Positions 50,396 through 57,773 of a stretch of DNA of 64,000 nt are shown piece by piece. Position 1 is the first letter of the stretch. The number at the start of each line of letters is the position of its first letter. The notes beneath the pieces are model-generated. The model was not told where the DNA came from. It searched no databases and worked only from the letters and a program-made list of their open reading frames with translations. The position numbers were made by a program, and so were the translations under genes. Source of the DNA: Polaromonas sp047303325 (GTDB lineage Bacteria; Pseudomonadota; Gammaproteobacteria; Burkholderiales; Burkholderiaceae_C); the NCBI RefSeq assembly GCF_047303325.1, contig NZ_JBKBEX010000005.1, positions 62,001-126,000 on the forward strand, given 5' to 3'.

Positions 50396-50503
50396 CTATA
50401 TCACCGTCATTGGCATGGGCGTGGTCTGCACCTCGCCCGGGTCCGGCGGCGTGTCCAGAGGCGGCAGCGGCTCGGGCGGCGGCGTGTTGGGATTGGTGGC
50501 CAC
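50396..50503 (-). CDS. Possible 35-residue Pro-rich peptide
   Basis: A GTG-started frame encodes a Pro/Thr-rich peptide ending PMPMTVI. It lies between two other small ORFs on the same strand and has a purine-rich stretch upstream, but no known family. Very short; may be spurious. Confidence 0.25.
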   Translation of the reverse strand: MATNPNTPPPEPLPPLDTPPDPGEVQTTPMPMTVI

Positions 50504-50506
50504 GGA

Positions 50507-50788
50507 CTAGCGCTCTTTTTTTCCGGCCTTGCGTGGCAGGTCGCGGATCATGGCCTCGCCTTTTTTGTCGCGCCCGTCGGAGGGAAGGTCATCCTCCAGC
50601 GTTGGCTCGGGCTCCTCATTGCCGGGGCGCTTGTGTGCGCCGGCACGGGGCTGCGCCGCTTCGGCTTTCGGAGACCGGGCTTTGGTGATCTGGGCCGGCT
50701 CGGCCGGCAGCGTGTGCGCCGGCTCGTCGGGCGAGCCCGTCCCCAGCGGGACGCCGCCGTCAGGTGAATGGCCGGGTTTGCGACTCAT
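50507..50788 (-). CDS. Small basic hydrophilic protein (93 residues)
   Basis: The product (MSRKPGHSPDGGVPLGTG..., ending PRKAGKKER) is Pro/Glu/Lys-rich and without a named domain. Its ATG overlaps the stop of the upstream 74-residue membrane ORF as TGATG, so the two should be translationally coupled. The charged tail suggests nucleic-acid or partner binding; this is inference. Confidence 0.5.
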   Translation of the reverse strand: MSRKPGHSPDGGVPLGTGSPDEPAHTLPAEPAQITKARSPKAEAAQPRAGAHKRPGNEEPEPTLEDDLPSDGRDKKGEAMIRDLPRKAGKKER

Positions 50789-51012
50789 CACAAACCCACC
50801 AGCATGAGTGGCAAGTCGTGGGTGGCCAGCGCAGCGGCGGCCGCCATGCTGGCGAAGACCGTGATGAAGAACGCGATATAGGCCGCCGCACGCGGGCGAC
50901 GAACAATGCGCGGTTTGTGCTGCGACGCTTTGCGGGGCGGCCAGCCGGTGCCAAAGGCAGTCGACGGGCGGAAGGCACTGGAAACCGTGGTGGGTTCTGA
51001 ATGAAAGTTCAT
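50788..51012 (-). CDS. Small single-pass membrane protein (74 residues)
   Basis: The product (MNFHSEPTTVSSAFRP...) has a basic segment (KPRIVRRPRAAAYIAFFITV) leading into one transmembrane helix (about residues 46-66). It is coupled to the 93-residue ORF by a TGATG overlap. No family is recognised. Confidence 0.5.
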   Translation of the reverse strand: MNFHSEPTTVSSAFRPSTAFGTGWPPRKASQHKPRIVRRPRAAAYIAFFITVFASMAAAAALATHDLPLMLVGL

Positions 51013-51157
51013 GGCGGGCCTGCCTTTGCACAAGGGATAGTGGGCTGGGAAGATTGCCAGCTTTATCTTCCCGCCACGCCCCAAACCGGCCTATAGGCCG
51101 CCAAGCCATGGGCTTGTCAGGCGCCGTCTTACAGCAGCGCCGCCGGGCCGGAAACCC

Positions 51158-52006
51158 TCAATGGTGATGCGCTATCCCGCTGATCAGCGTGACCAGGCCT
51201 ATGCCTATGGCCAGCCAGGCGATCTGCGCCACGGTTTCACGGGCGGTCACGCGTTTTTGCAGTTGCGGGATCAAGTCGGCCAGCGCGACATAGATAAAGC
51301 TGCTCGAGGCCATGATCAGGAAAAACGGCAGGTAGTCATAGAGCTGGTCGACCAGCGCGTAGCCGACCACGCCGCCCAATGCCGTCACCGCGCCCGCCAG
51401 CGACACCTTGATGAGGGCGGCGCGCCGGTTGTTCGAGGTCTGGCGCAGCACCACCAGGTCGCCCATATGGTGGGGCACCTCATGCACCAGCACCGCCAGC
51501 GCGGCGACCACGCCCAGCCGCAGGTCCGCCATAAAGGCCGAGGCGATCAAAATGCCGTCGCCGAAGGCATGCACGCTGTCGCCGGCCAGCACGGCCCAGC
51601 CGCCGGTGCGGGCTTCGCCATGCCCATGCCCATGGGCGTGGCCGTGGTGGCTATGCGCGGCATGCACGTGCCCGGTGTGGTCATGCTGGGCATGCGCCGC
51701 CGCTTCGGGGCCATGGTGCTCGCCGCCGTGGTGCTCATGGCCGTGGTGCCAGAGCTCGGCCTTGTCGAGCAGAAAAAAGAACACCAGCCCCACCAGCAAG
51801 GTGGCGAACAGTTCCTTGGCGCCGGCCTGGCTTTCAAAGGCCTCGGGCAGCAGGTGCATAAAGGCCGTGGCCAGCAGCGCGCCGGCGGCCAGGCTCAGCA
51901 TGTGCTGGGTGTAGCGGGCCAGCACGCCAAAGCTCAGCAAGGCCGCCAGCCACACGCTGCCTATGCCGGCGGCCAGGGTTCCCATCAAGATTGCTAGCAA
52001 AGTCAT
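51158..52006 (-). CDS. ZIP-family divalent metal transporter
   Basis: The 282-residue membrane protein has eight hydrophobic segments. The metal path residues are visible in TM4 (DSVHAFGDGILIASAF) and TM5 (VHEVPHHMGDLVVLRQT), the ZIP signature HxxxDG and HExPH. Between TM3 and TM4 is a long His-rich loop with many HH and HGH repeats. It should move Zn(II) or a related ion into the cytoplasm. It is followed by about 150 bp without a clear gene. Confidence 0.9.
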   Translation of the reverse strand: MTLLAILMGTLAAGIGSVWLAALLSFGVLARYTQHMLSLAAGALLATAFMHLLPEAFESQAGAKELFATLLVGLVFFFLLDKAELWHHGHEHHGGEHHGPEAAAHAQHDHTGHVHAAHSHHGHAHGHGHGEARTGGWAVLAGDSVHAFGDGILIASAFMADLRLGVVAALAVLVHEVPHHMGDLVVLRQTSNNRRAALIKVSLAGAVTALGGVVGYALVDQLYDYLPFFLIMASSSFIYVALADLIPQLQKRVTARETVAQIAWLAIGIGLVTLISGIAHHH

Positions 52007-52172
52007 AGCTACATATGCTCGTATTGACTGGGCCGAAGCCCAAATTGATCAGCCCATGCCTGCAGGGGCACCCAGGAGGTTACACCACAGACGACAAAAC
52101 CCCGGGCGCAGCATTCAATGCCAGCGGCCGGGGTTGTTTTTATCTTATCAAGCCTGTCAAGAGGGGCTGGCA

Positions 52173-52208
52173 TAAAAAAGCCGCCAGCCCTCTCGGGCTC
52201 GGCGGCTT
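52173..52208 (-). terminator. Rho-independent terminator of the dienelactone-hydrolase-type gene
   Basis: On the minus strand GCCGCC-GAGCCC pairs with GGGCT-GGCGGC around GAGA and is followed by a run of six U. Confidence 0.8.
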
Positions 52209-52227
52209 GCAGCTTGGCGGGGTCGAA

Positions 52228-53139
52228 TTAAGCGACGCCGTGGGACTTGAACCATTCGAGTGCACGCTTGAATCCGTCTTCGGCCGCATCCTTGCGGTAG
52301 CTGGGCCGGTAGTCGGCATGGAAGGCATGGGGGGCCTGCGGGTACACCACAAACTCGGAGGCGGCTGCCGCCTTGTTGCCCTTGGCGCCGGCTTCGGCCA
52401 GTGCGTCCTTCATCTGGTTGACGGTGGTCAGCGGGATGCCGCCGTCCTGGCCGCCGTACAAACCGAGCACCGGCGCCTTCAGGCCTGCCGCGAGGTCCAG
52501 CGGGTGCTTGGGCGTGAGCGCCGAGGGCTGGCCGACCAGGCGGCCGTACCAGGCCACGCCGGCCTTGACGTTCTTGCTCTGCTCGGCATACAGCCAGGTG
52601 ATGCGGCCGCCCCAGCAAAAACCGGTGATGCCGACTTTTTTGGTGTTTCCGCCATTGGCGCCCGCCCACTTCACCGCGCCGTCCAGGTCGGCCATGACCT
52701 GTTCGTCGGGCACCTTGGAGACGACTTCGGCCATGAGCTTGGCCATTTCGTTGTATTTGCTGGGGTCGCCCTGGCGCGCGTAAAGCTCGGGGGCGATGGC
52801 CAGGTAGCCGGCCTTGGCGAAGCGCCGCGCGGTGTCGGCGATGTATTCGTGCACGCCGAAGATTTCCTGGATCACCAGCACCACCGGCAAGTTGGTCTTG
52901 CCGGCGGGCGCCGCGAAAAACGCGGGCACCTTGAAGCCGTTGACCTCGTAAGTGGCCTCGCCGGTCTTCAGGCCTTCCGAGGAGGTCTTGATGGCGGTCT
53001 GCGCCATGATGGGCATGGCGGTGGCGGCATAACCGACACCCAGGGCCGTTTTGAGCGCGGTGCGGCGGCTGGCGCCGGCTTCGGTGCTACGCCCGGGCAG
53101 CAGCGCATCGAAGTCTTTTTTCTGGTCGTGTTCAAGCAT
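52228..53139 (-). CDS. Dienelactone-hydrolase-family protein with an export leader
   Basis: The 303-residue alpha/beta-hydrolase has VVLVIQEIFGVHEYIADTAR and GITGFCWGGRITWLYAEQS, in which FCWGG is the family's nucleophile elbow (Cys), plus GLYGGQDGGIPLT (Asp) and APHAFHADYR (His). The N-terminus contains a twin-arginine-like stretch, SRRTALKTALGVGYAATA, so it is probably exported by Tat. The substrate is unknown. Terminator at 52173. Confidence 0.8.
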   Translation of the reverse strand: MLEHDQKKDFDALLPGRSTEAGASRRTALKTALGVGYAATAMPIMAQTAIKTSSEGLKTGEATYEVNGFKVPAFFAAPAGKTNLPVVLVIQEIFGVHEYIADTARRFAKAGYLAIAPELYARQGDPSKYNEMAKLMAEVVSKVPDEQVMADLDGAVKWAGANGGNTKKVGITGFCWGGRITWLYAEQSKNVKAGVAWYGRLVGQPSALTPKHPLDLAAGLKAPVLGLYGGQDGGIPLTTVNQMKDALAEAGAKGNKAAAASEFVVYPQAPHAFHADYRPSYRKDAAEDGFKRALEWFKSHGVA

Positions 53140-53287
53140 GGCGGTTTCCTCACAGATAGTTGTTGGGAGAGAAAGGCAAACAGTCGGAGTCTATGCGGCC
53201 CCGGAAGTTCTTGCCACCGCGGGGCGATGGCACGGTGTTTTCCCTTGCCCCGCCCCCTCACTTCAATTCACTTCAGCGCCCCGGCCC

Positions 53288-54088
53288 TCAGACGATCTTG
53301 ACGCTGAGCTCCGGCAGGCCGTCGATATGGCATTCGATGACGTCGCCCTTGACCACCGGGCCGACGTTTTCAGGCGTGCCTGAATAAATGATGTCACCGG
53401 GGAAGAGCTCAAAGGCCTCGGACAGCTTGGAGATCTGCTCGGCCACCGACCAGATCATGTGGTTGAGCGTGGCCTGCTGCTTGACCTGGCCGTTGACCTT
53501 GAGCCAGATCGCGCCCTTGGTGTAGTGGCCGGTCTGCGCCACCTTGTGGATGGGGCCTATGGGGGCCGACATGTCAAAGCTCTTGCCGATTTCCCAGGGT
53601 TTTTTCTGGTCGCCCATACCGCGCTGCAAATCGCGCCGCGTCATGTCCAGGCCCAGCGCGTAACCGTAGACCCGATCCAGCGCCTGGTCCATGGGGATGT
53701 TGCGCCCGCCCTTGGCCAGTGCCGCCACCAGTTCGACCTCATAGTGGTAGTTCTTGGTCAGCGTGGGATAGGGATGGTCGGCCACCTTGCCGGGCGGCAC
53801 CACCTGGATGGCGTCGGTCGGCTTCTGGAAAAAGAAAGGCGGCTCGCGGTTAGGGTCCGAGCCCATCTCGATCGCATGGGCCGCGTAGTTGCGGCCTATG
53901 CAGTAGATGCGGCGCACCGGGAACATTTCGGTGCTGCCCGCAATGGGGATGTAGGTCCCGGCCACCGCGAAGGGCGTGGCCGGCGCATTGGCCGCCGTGC
54001 CGGGCGTGGCGCAGCCGACGACCGCGCCTGTCGCCATCAGGGCGCCTGTTTGAAGAATTCCGCGTTTGTTCATGTCTGGTTGTGTCAT
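53288..54088 (-). CDS. Fumarylacetoacetate-hydrolase-family protein with a signal peptide
   Basis: The 266-residue protein has the FAH fold: IYCIGRNYAAHAIEMGSDPN, PPFFFQKPTDAIQ, YHYEVELVAALAKGGRN (metal Glu residues), GYALGLDMTRRDLQ and IIYSGTPENVGPVVKGD. FAH enzymes are normally cytoplasmic, but here a leader (MNKRGILQTGALMATGAVVGC) precedes the domain and ends in a possible lipobox at VVGCA. The ATG at 54088 is preferred over 54142. It is divergent to no gene; an AraC gene follows upstream on the same strand. Confidence 0.82.
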   Translation of the reverse strand: MTQPDMNKRGILQTGALMATGAVVGCATPGTAANAPATPFAVAGTYIPIAGSTEMFPVRRIYCIGRNYAAHAIEMGSDPNREPPFFFQKPTDAIQVVPPGKVADHPYPTLTKNYHYEVELVAALAKGGRNIPMDQALDRVYGYALGLDMTRRDLQRGMGDQKKPWEIGKSFDMSAPIGPIHKVAQTGHYTKGAIWLKVNGQVKQQATLNHMIWSVAEQISKLSEAFELFPGDIIYSGTPENVGPVVKGDVIECHIDGLPELSVKIV

Positions 54089-54236
54089 AGGTGTCTCCTG
54101 GATTGATAAAAGCTGGAGCTTGTTGTCGGCATTTTTCTCCAACCGTAAAGCTTAGGGCGGACACGGCTTTCCCAGGCGGACGCAATTACGCATTTACCGG
54201 ACGATTCAATGCAGCGGTGTTGCGCCGCAGCACGCC

Positions 54237-55145
54237 TCAGGCTGTACCGGAGATCTTGGCCCGTACGCTATCGCGATAAGCCTTGGGTGTCTGGCCAAAA
54301 CGCTGGCGAAAGCGCCGCGCGAAATAAGCCTCGTCGGCAAAACCCGAGGCATGAGCGATGCTGGCGATGCGCTGGCTGCTGTGCGCCAGCTGTTCCTGCG
54401 CGAACTCCAGCCGCCGTTCGGTCACCAGGTCGGTGAAAGTTTTGCCGGTTTCCTTCTTGAGTAAGTGGGCGAGGTAATTGGGCGACAGAAAGGCCGCCGC
54501 CGCCGCATCGGCCAGCGTCACCTCGCCGGCCAGGTGCTCGCGGATATAGCGCACCGCACGCTGCAGGCTGGCGCGCCGGCTGCCTTGCTGCGCCTGGCTG
54601 GCCGAAAAGCGCAGCAGGTCGGCTTCATACTTGCGGCAGACCAGGCCTATCAACTGCAGCATCAGGCCGCGGATCATCTCAATGGAGCCGAAGCGCCGGT
54701 GCGCGTTTTCAAACGCGAGTTTTTTCAGCAGCGCCTCGATCTCGGGAAACTCATCCTCGGAAAAATAGAAGTCGGCGTATTCCTGGAACAGGAATGGCGC
54801 CAGCTCGGGCGCGCGCGTCAAGGGCACGTCCTCCAGGTCCAGCGGGTCCACGTCCAGGCCGGGCCGCAAAAACTGCTGCGACATATTGATGATGACGTAG
54901 CGCGAACCCTCGGGATGCGGTATCACATGCACGCGGTAAGGCAGGATAAAACTCAGGTAGCCGCGGCGGAAAGGCCGCACCGTGCCGGCCACGTTCTGCT
55001 CGGTGTCGCCCTGCAGGCTGATCTGGATCTGGAAATACTCGTGCCGGTGCGGGCGCAACAGCGGCGGCCGCACCAGCTGGGACCGGATGTCGAAGTCCAG
55101 GTGGTCGGCCCGCTCGGACATGCCGTAGGTCTTGATGTCTGCCAT
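54237..55145 (-). CDS. AraC-family transcriptional regulator
   Basis: The 302-residue protein has an N-terminal cupin sensor (PHRHEYFQIQISLQGDTEQN, residues ~30-110) and a C-terminal AraC double HTH (ADAAAAAFLSPNYLAHLLKK, IASIAHASGFADEAYFARRF). It is 149 bp upstream of the exported FAH-family gene and divergent from a GbsR-type regulator, so it may control the FAH/dienelactone pair. Confidence 0.88.
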   Translation of the reverse strand: MADIKTYGMSERADHLDFDIRSQLVRPPLLRPHRHEYFQIQISLQGDTEQNVAGTVRPFRRGYLSFILPYRVHVIPHPEGSRYVIINMSQQFLRPGLDVDPLDLEDVPLTRAPELAPFLFQEYADFYFSEDEFPEIEALLKKLAFENAHRRFGSIEMIRGLMLQLIGLVCRKYEADLLRFSASQAQQGSRRASLQRAVRYIREHLAGEVTLADAAAAAFLSPNYLAHLLKKETGKTFTDLVTERRLEFAQEQLAHSSQRIASIAHASGFADEAYFARRFRQRFGQTPKAYRDSVRAKISGTA

Positions 55146-55206
55146 GGGCCGTATTCTCGGGCCTGCACCTTTCCCCGCCCTTCCCATCGTTGTTTCTTTT
55201 CCTCAT

Positions 55207-55236
55207 CTGTAATTTCTGTCTTGACAGAAATTACAG
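55207..55236. promoter_or_regulatory. Perfect 30-bp palindrome, operator of the GbsR/MarR-type gene
   Basis: Two 14-bp arms, CTGTAATTTCTGTC and its exact inverse, flank a central TT. The palindrome overlaps the -35 box of the promoter (TTGACA is part of it), the arrangement expected of an autorepressor. A related 22-bp site occurs at 55857-55878. Confidence 0.8.
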
Positions 55237-55248
55237 ACAGCATATAGT
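55221..55248 (+). promoter_or_regulatory. Near-consensus sigma-70-type promoter
   Basis: TTGACA (55221-55226), a 16-bp spacer and TATAGT (55243-55248) lie directly before the ATG at 55256. The predicted start point falls within about two bases of that ATG, so the transcript may be leaderless. Confidence 0.75.
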
Positions 55249-55255
55249 CGGAGCC

Positions 55256-55828
55256 ATGGAACTCAGCCCCGTCGCCCGCAAATTTGTCGTCCATTGGGGA
55301 GAAATGGGCACCGCCTGGGGCGTGAACCGCACCGTCTCGCAAATCCACGCCCTGCTCTTCTTCCATGGCCGCCCGCTGCATGCCGAGGACATCGCCGACA
55401 CCCTGGCCGTTGCGCGCTCCAATGTCAGCACCAGCCTCAAGGAACTGCTGAACTGGAACCTGATACGCGCCACCCACGTTTTGGGCGACAGGCGCGACTA
55501 TTACGAAACCTCGCTGGACGTCTGGGAGCTGTTCCGCACCGTGGTGCGCGAGCGCAAAGAGCGCGAATACGATCCGACGGTGCGTATGTTGCGTGAACTC
55601 GTCAAAGACCAGGGCTTCGAAGCCGAGCCCGCCGACGCGCAGGACCGCGTGCGTGAAACCCTGAGGCTGATGGAATCGCTGGGCCTGTGGGCCGACGAGA
55701 TGCTGCGCCTGTCGCCCAACACGCTTGAAAAAGTGCTGCGCATGGGTGCCAGCGTGCAGAAGTTCGTGCGCGGCGACAGCGACGCCAAGCCCATGGACCC
55801 TTCGGAGTTGCTGCCGCCCACCTTCTGA
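55256..55828 (+). CDS. GbsR/MarR-family regulator
   Basis: The 190-residue protein has a winged helix: RTVSQIHALLFFHGRPLHAE, DIADTLAVARSNVSTSLKEL and RRDYYETSLDVWELF, followed by a helical dimerisation region. It resembles GbsR-type regulators. Its own promoter carries a perfect palindrome and the following operon carries a second operator, so it probably represses both. The ATG 55256 is preferred over 55190. Confidence 0.85.
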   Translation: MELSPVARKFVVHWGEMGTAWGVNRTVSQIHALLFFHGRPLHAEDIADTLAVARSNVSTSLKELLNWNLIRATHVLGDRRDYYETSLDVWELFRTVVRERKEREYDPTVRMLRELVKDQGFEAEPADAQDRVRETLRLMESLGLWADEMLRLSPNTLEKVLRMGASVQKFVRGDSDAKPMDPSELLPPTF

Positions 55829-55856
55829 AAGGCCGGCCGGCTTTTTTTTGGTTATG

Positions 55857-55878
55857 AATTTCTGTTTGTACTGAAATT
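55857..55878. promoter_or_regulatory. Second operator for the GbsR/MarR-type regulator
   Basis: The 22-bp site AATTTCTGT, four bases, ...CTGAAATT matches the core of the palindrome at 55211-55232 at 16 or more of 22 positions, including both outer arms. It lies 16 bp upstream of the DCC-protein start codon. Confidence 0.65.
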
Positions 55879-55894
55879 TCTAAAGGAGAGAAAT

Positions 55895-56416
55895 ATGACT
55901 GCCATTCACTCAGCAACGCAAGCCGTCAGCAGCCCAGGCAACACCCGCTACGACAGCCTTAAAGCCAGCATGGACCCGGCCATCTACCCGCTGACCCTGT
56001 ACTACGAATCGGCCTGCCCGCTTTGCAATGCCGAAATGAGCAACCTGATGCTGCGCAACACCGAAGGCCATCTGCGCTTTGCCGACGTCTCGGCGCCGGA
56101 CTTTTCCGGGCCACCCGCGGGCACGACGATGCAGGACTTGCTGGAGCTGATCCACGCCCGCAGGGCCGACGGCCGCGTGCTCAAGGGCGTGGAGGTGTTC
56201 CGCCTGGCCTACGAGGCGGTCGGCCTGGGCTGGGTCAGCAACGCGATGCGCTTGCCGCTGCTGCGCCCCTTCGCGGAATGGAGCTACCCCGTACTGGCAC
56301 GCAACCGCCACCGCATCCCGCGCGGCCTGGTGCGCCTGATGTTTGAAGGCGCCGTGCGGCGCGCGGCCGAACGCTCGGCCGCAGCCCGCTGCGACTCCGC
56401 CAGTTGCTCGCGTTAA
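55895..56416 (+). CDS. DCC-family thiol-disulfide oxidoreductase-like protein (DUF393)
   Basis: The 173-residue protein contains the DCC motif YYESACPLCNAEM with its CxxC pair and the following RFADVSAPDF. The C-terminal part is hydrophobic (LGWVSNAMRLPLLRPFAEW). The family is predicted to be redox active and is often near membrane or desaturase genes. A strong AAGGAGAG precedes the ATG. It is the first of three genes in the operon. Confidence 0.85.
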   Translation: MTAIHSATQAVSSPGNTRYDSLKASMDPAIYPLTLYYESACPLCNAEMSNLMLRNTEGHLRFADVSAPDFSGPPAGTTMQDLLELIHARRADGRVLKGVEVFRLAYEAVGLGWVSNAMRLPLLRPFAEWSYPVLARNRHRIPRGLVRLMFEGAVRRAAERSAAARCDSASCSR

Positions 56417-56452
56417 ACAAAGTTCTTCAAACCAAGAAAGGAAACACCCATC

Positions 56453-56872
56453 ATGGAAGCGCATCTCGATGCCACCCTGTTTTTTGTCTCGCTGCTGGTC
56501 GCGGTGGTCGGCCCCATTGTGGCGATCAGCTACCTCCAGCCCATCCTCTACAAGGTGCTGCGCATGCTATGCGACGCGGACGGCGGCGCGGAGTTCTGGA
56601 TACGCTGCGCCTACCTGCTGGCAGTGTCGGGCACGCTGCTGCTGACGCTGAGTTTCGGCGAATTCAGCGACCGCAGCAGCGCCATCGACGCGATGCGGCG
56701 CTCGCTGTGGCTGGTGATGGCAGGCGTGTTCGCCACCGTGGCCATCATCTCGCGCAATGTCTGGACGCAGGTGCGCCAATGGATAGCGGCAAAGGAACTG
56801 GCCGCCCACGTGCAGAGTGCCCAAGCCGCCGCGCCGGCCACACCGTCCGCCGCTGCCGGCGGCACGCCCTGA
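56453..56872 (+). CDS. Small integral membrane protein of unknown function
   Basis: The 139-residue protein has three hydrophobic segments (residues ~9-27, 50-68 and 85-103) and an Ala-rich cytoplasmic tail. No family is recognised. It lies 36 bp after the DCC gene and 46 bp before the desaturase gene, so a role in membrane lipid or redox adaptation with them is likely. Confidence 0.7.
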   Translation: MEAHLDATLFFVSLLVAVVGPIVAISYLQPILYKVLRMLCDADGGAEFWIRCAYLLAVSGTLLLTLSFGEFSDRSSAIDAMRRSLWLVMAGVFATVAIISRNVWTQVRQWIAAKELAAHVQSAQAAAPATPSAAAGGTP

Positions 56873-56918
56873 AGGCGAGCGCACATCGCAAGACCGGACT
56901 GCACGAGGAGGCCAAGCC

Positions 56919-57773
56919 ATGTCTCTGGATATCGATACAAGCCGCACCGCAGCCAGCGCAAGGCCCAGGCCCACGCAAGTCCGCTGGGATGACCTTGTGG
57001 CCTTGCGGCCCCGCCAGGTCGTGCTGAACCTGGGCCTTTCCGCGCCCTGGCTGGCAGGCTCGCTGTGGGCCGCGCAGCAAGACCTGTATTGGCTGGCGAT
57101 GCCGCTGTCGGCGGCCTTCTTTCTGACCGCGTTGCGCCAGGCCCACGATAGCTACCACGCCAGCATAGGCGTGCCGCGCCGCTGGCTGGACGCGGTGCTG
57201 CTGATGTTGACCCTGGGCATGCTGTGCTCCACCCACGCCATACGCCACACCCATCTGGCGCACCACCGCAACCCGCTGGGAGAAGGCGACGAGGAAGGCG
57301 GCTGGGCACGGCAAGCCGGCTGGCGCGCCCTGCTGCTGGGCCCGCTGTTCAGCATCCGCACCCACGCGCAGGCGTTGCGCGATGGCAGCCCACGCACGCG
57401 TCGCTGGGTATGGGCGGAGCTAACATTGATCGCCGCAGTCTGGCTGTCCGCCATCGCGACCGAGCAGGCCTGGCTGCGCTACCACGTGGTGGCGATGATG
57501 GGCTCCAACGCCTTGGTCGGATTTTTCGCCGTGTGGAGCGTGCACCATGGCTGCGACGCCGGCGGCGTGTTCGCGCGCACCGAACGGCGCGCCTGGGTCA
57601 ACCGCTTGACCGTGAACCTGCTGTACCACGTCGAGCATCACCTCTACCCCGCCGTGCCGGCCAATCATTTGCCCATGCTGGCCACTCGGCTGGATGCGGT
57701 CGCGCCGGAATGGACGCGAATCAGGGTGTTGGAACGGGCTGGACAAGAGGCCCGTGTGGCCCGGTGCGCTTAA
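56919..57773 (+). CDS. Membrane fatty-acid desaturase
   Basis: The 284-residue protein has the histidine boxes of acyl-lipid desaturases: HDSYHASI, HTHLAHHRNP and YHVEHHLYPAVP, with HHGCDAGG between. These ligate the di-iron centre. Several transmembrane helices frame them. The ATG at 56919 is preferred over 56817. Its stop (TAA 57771-57773) overlaps the polA stop on the other strand, leaving no room for a terminator. Confidence 0.88.
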   Translation: MSLDIDTSRTAASARPRPTQVRWDDLVALRPRQVVLNLGLSAPWLAGSLWAAQQDLYWLAMPLSAAFFLTALRQAHDSYHASIGVPRRWLDAVLLMLTLGMLCSTHAIRHTHLAHHRNPLGEGDEEGGWARQAGWRALLLGPLFSIRTHAQALRDGSPRTRRWVWAELTLIAAVWLSAIATEQAWLRYHVVAMMGSNALVGFFAVWSVHHGCDAGGVFARTERRAWVNRLTVNLLYHVEHHLYPAVPANHLPMLATRLDAVAPEWTRIRVLERAGQEARVARCA

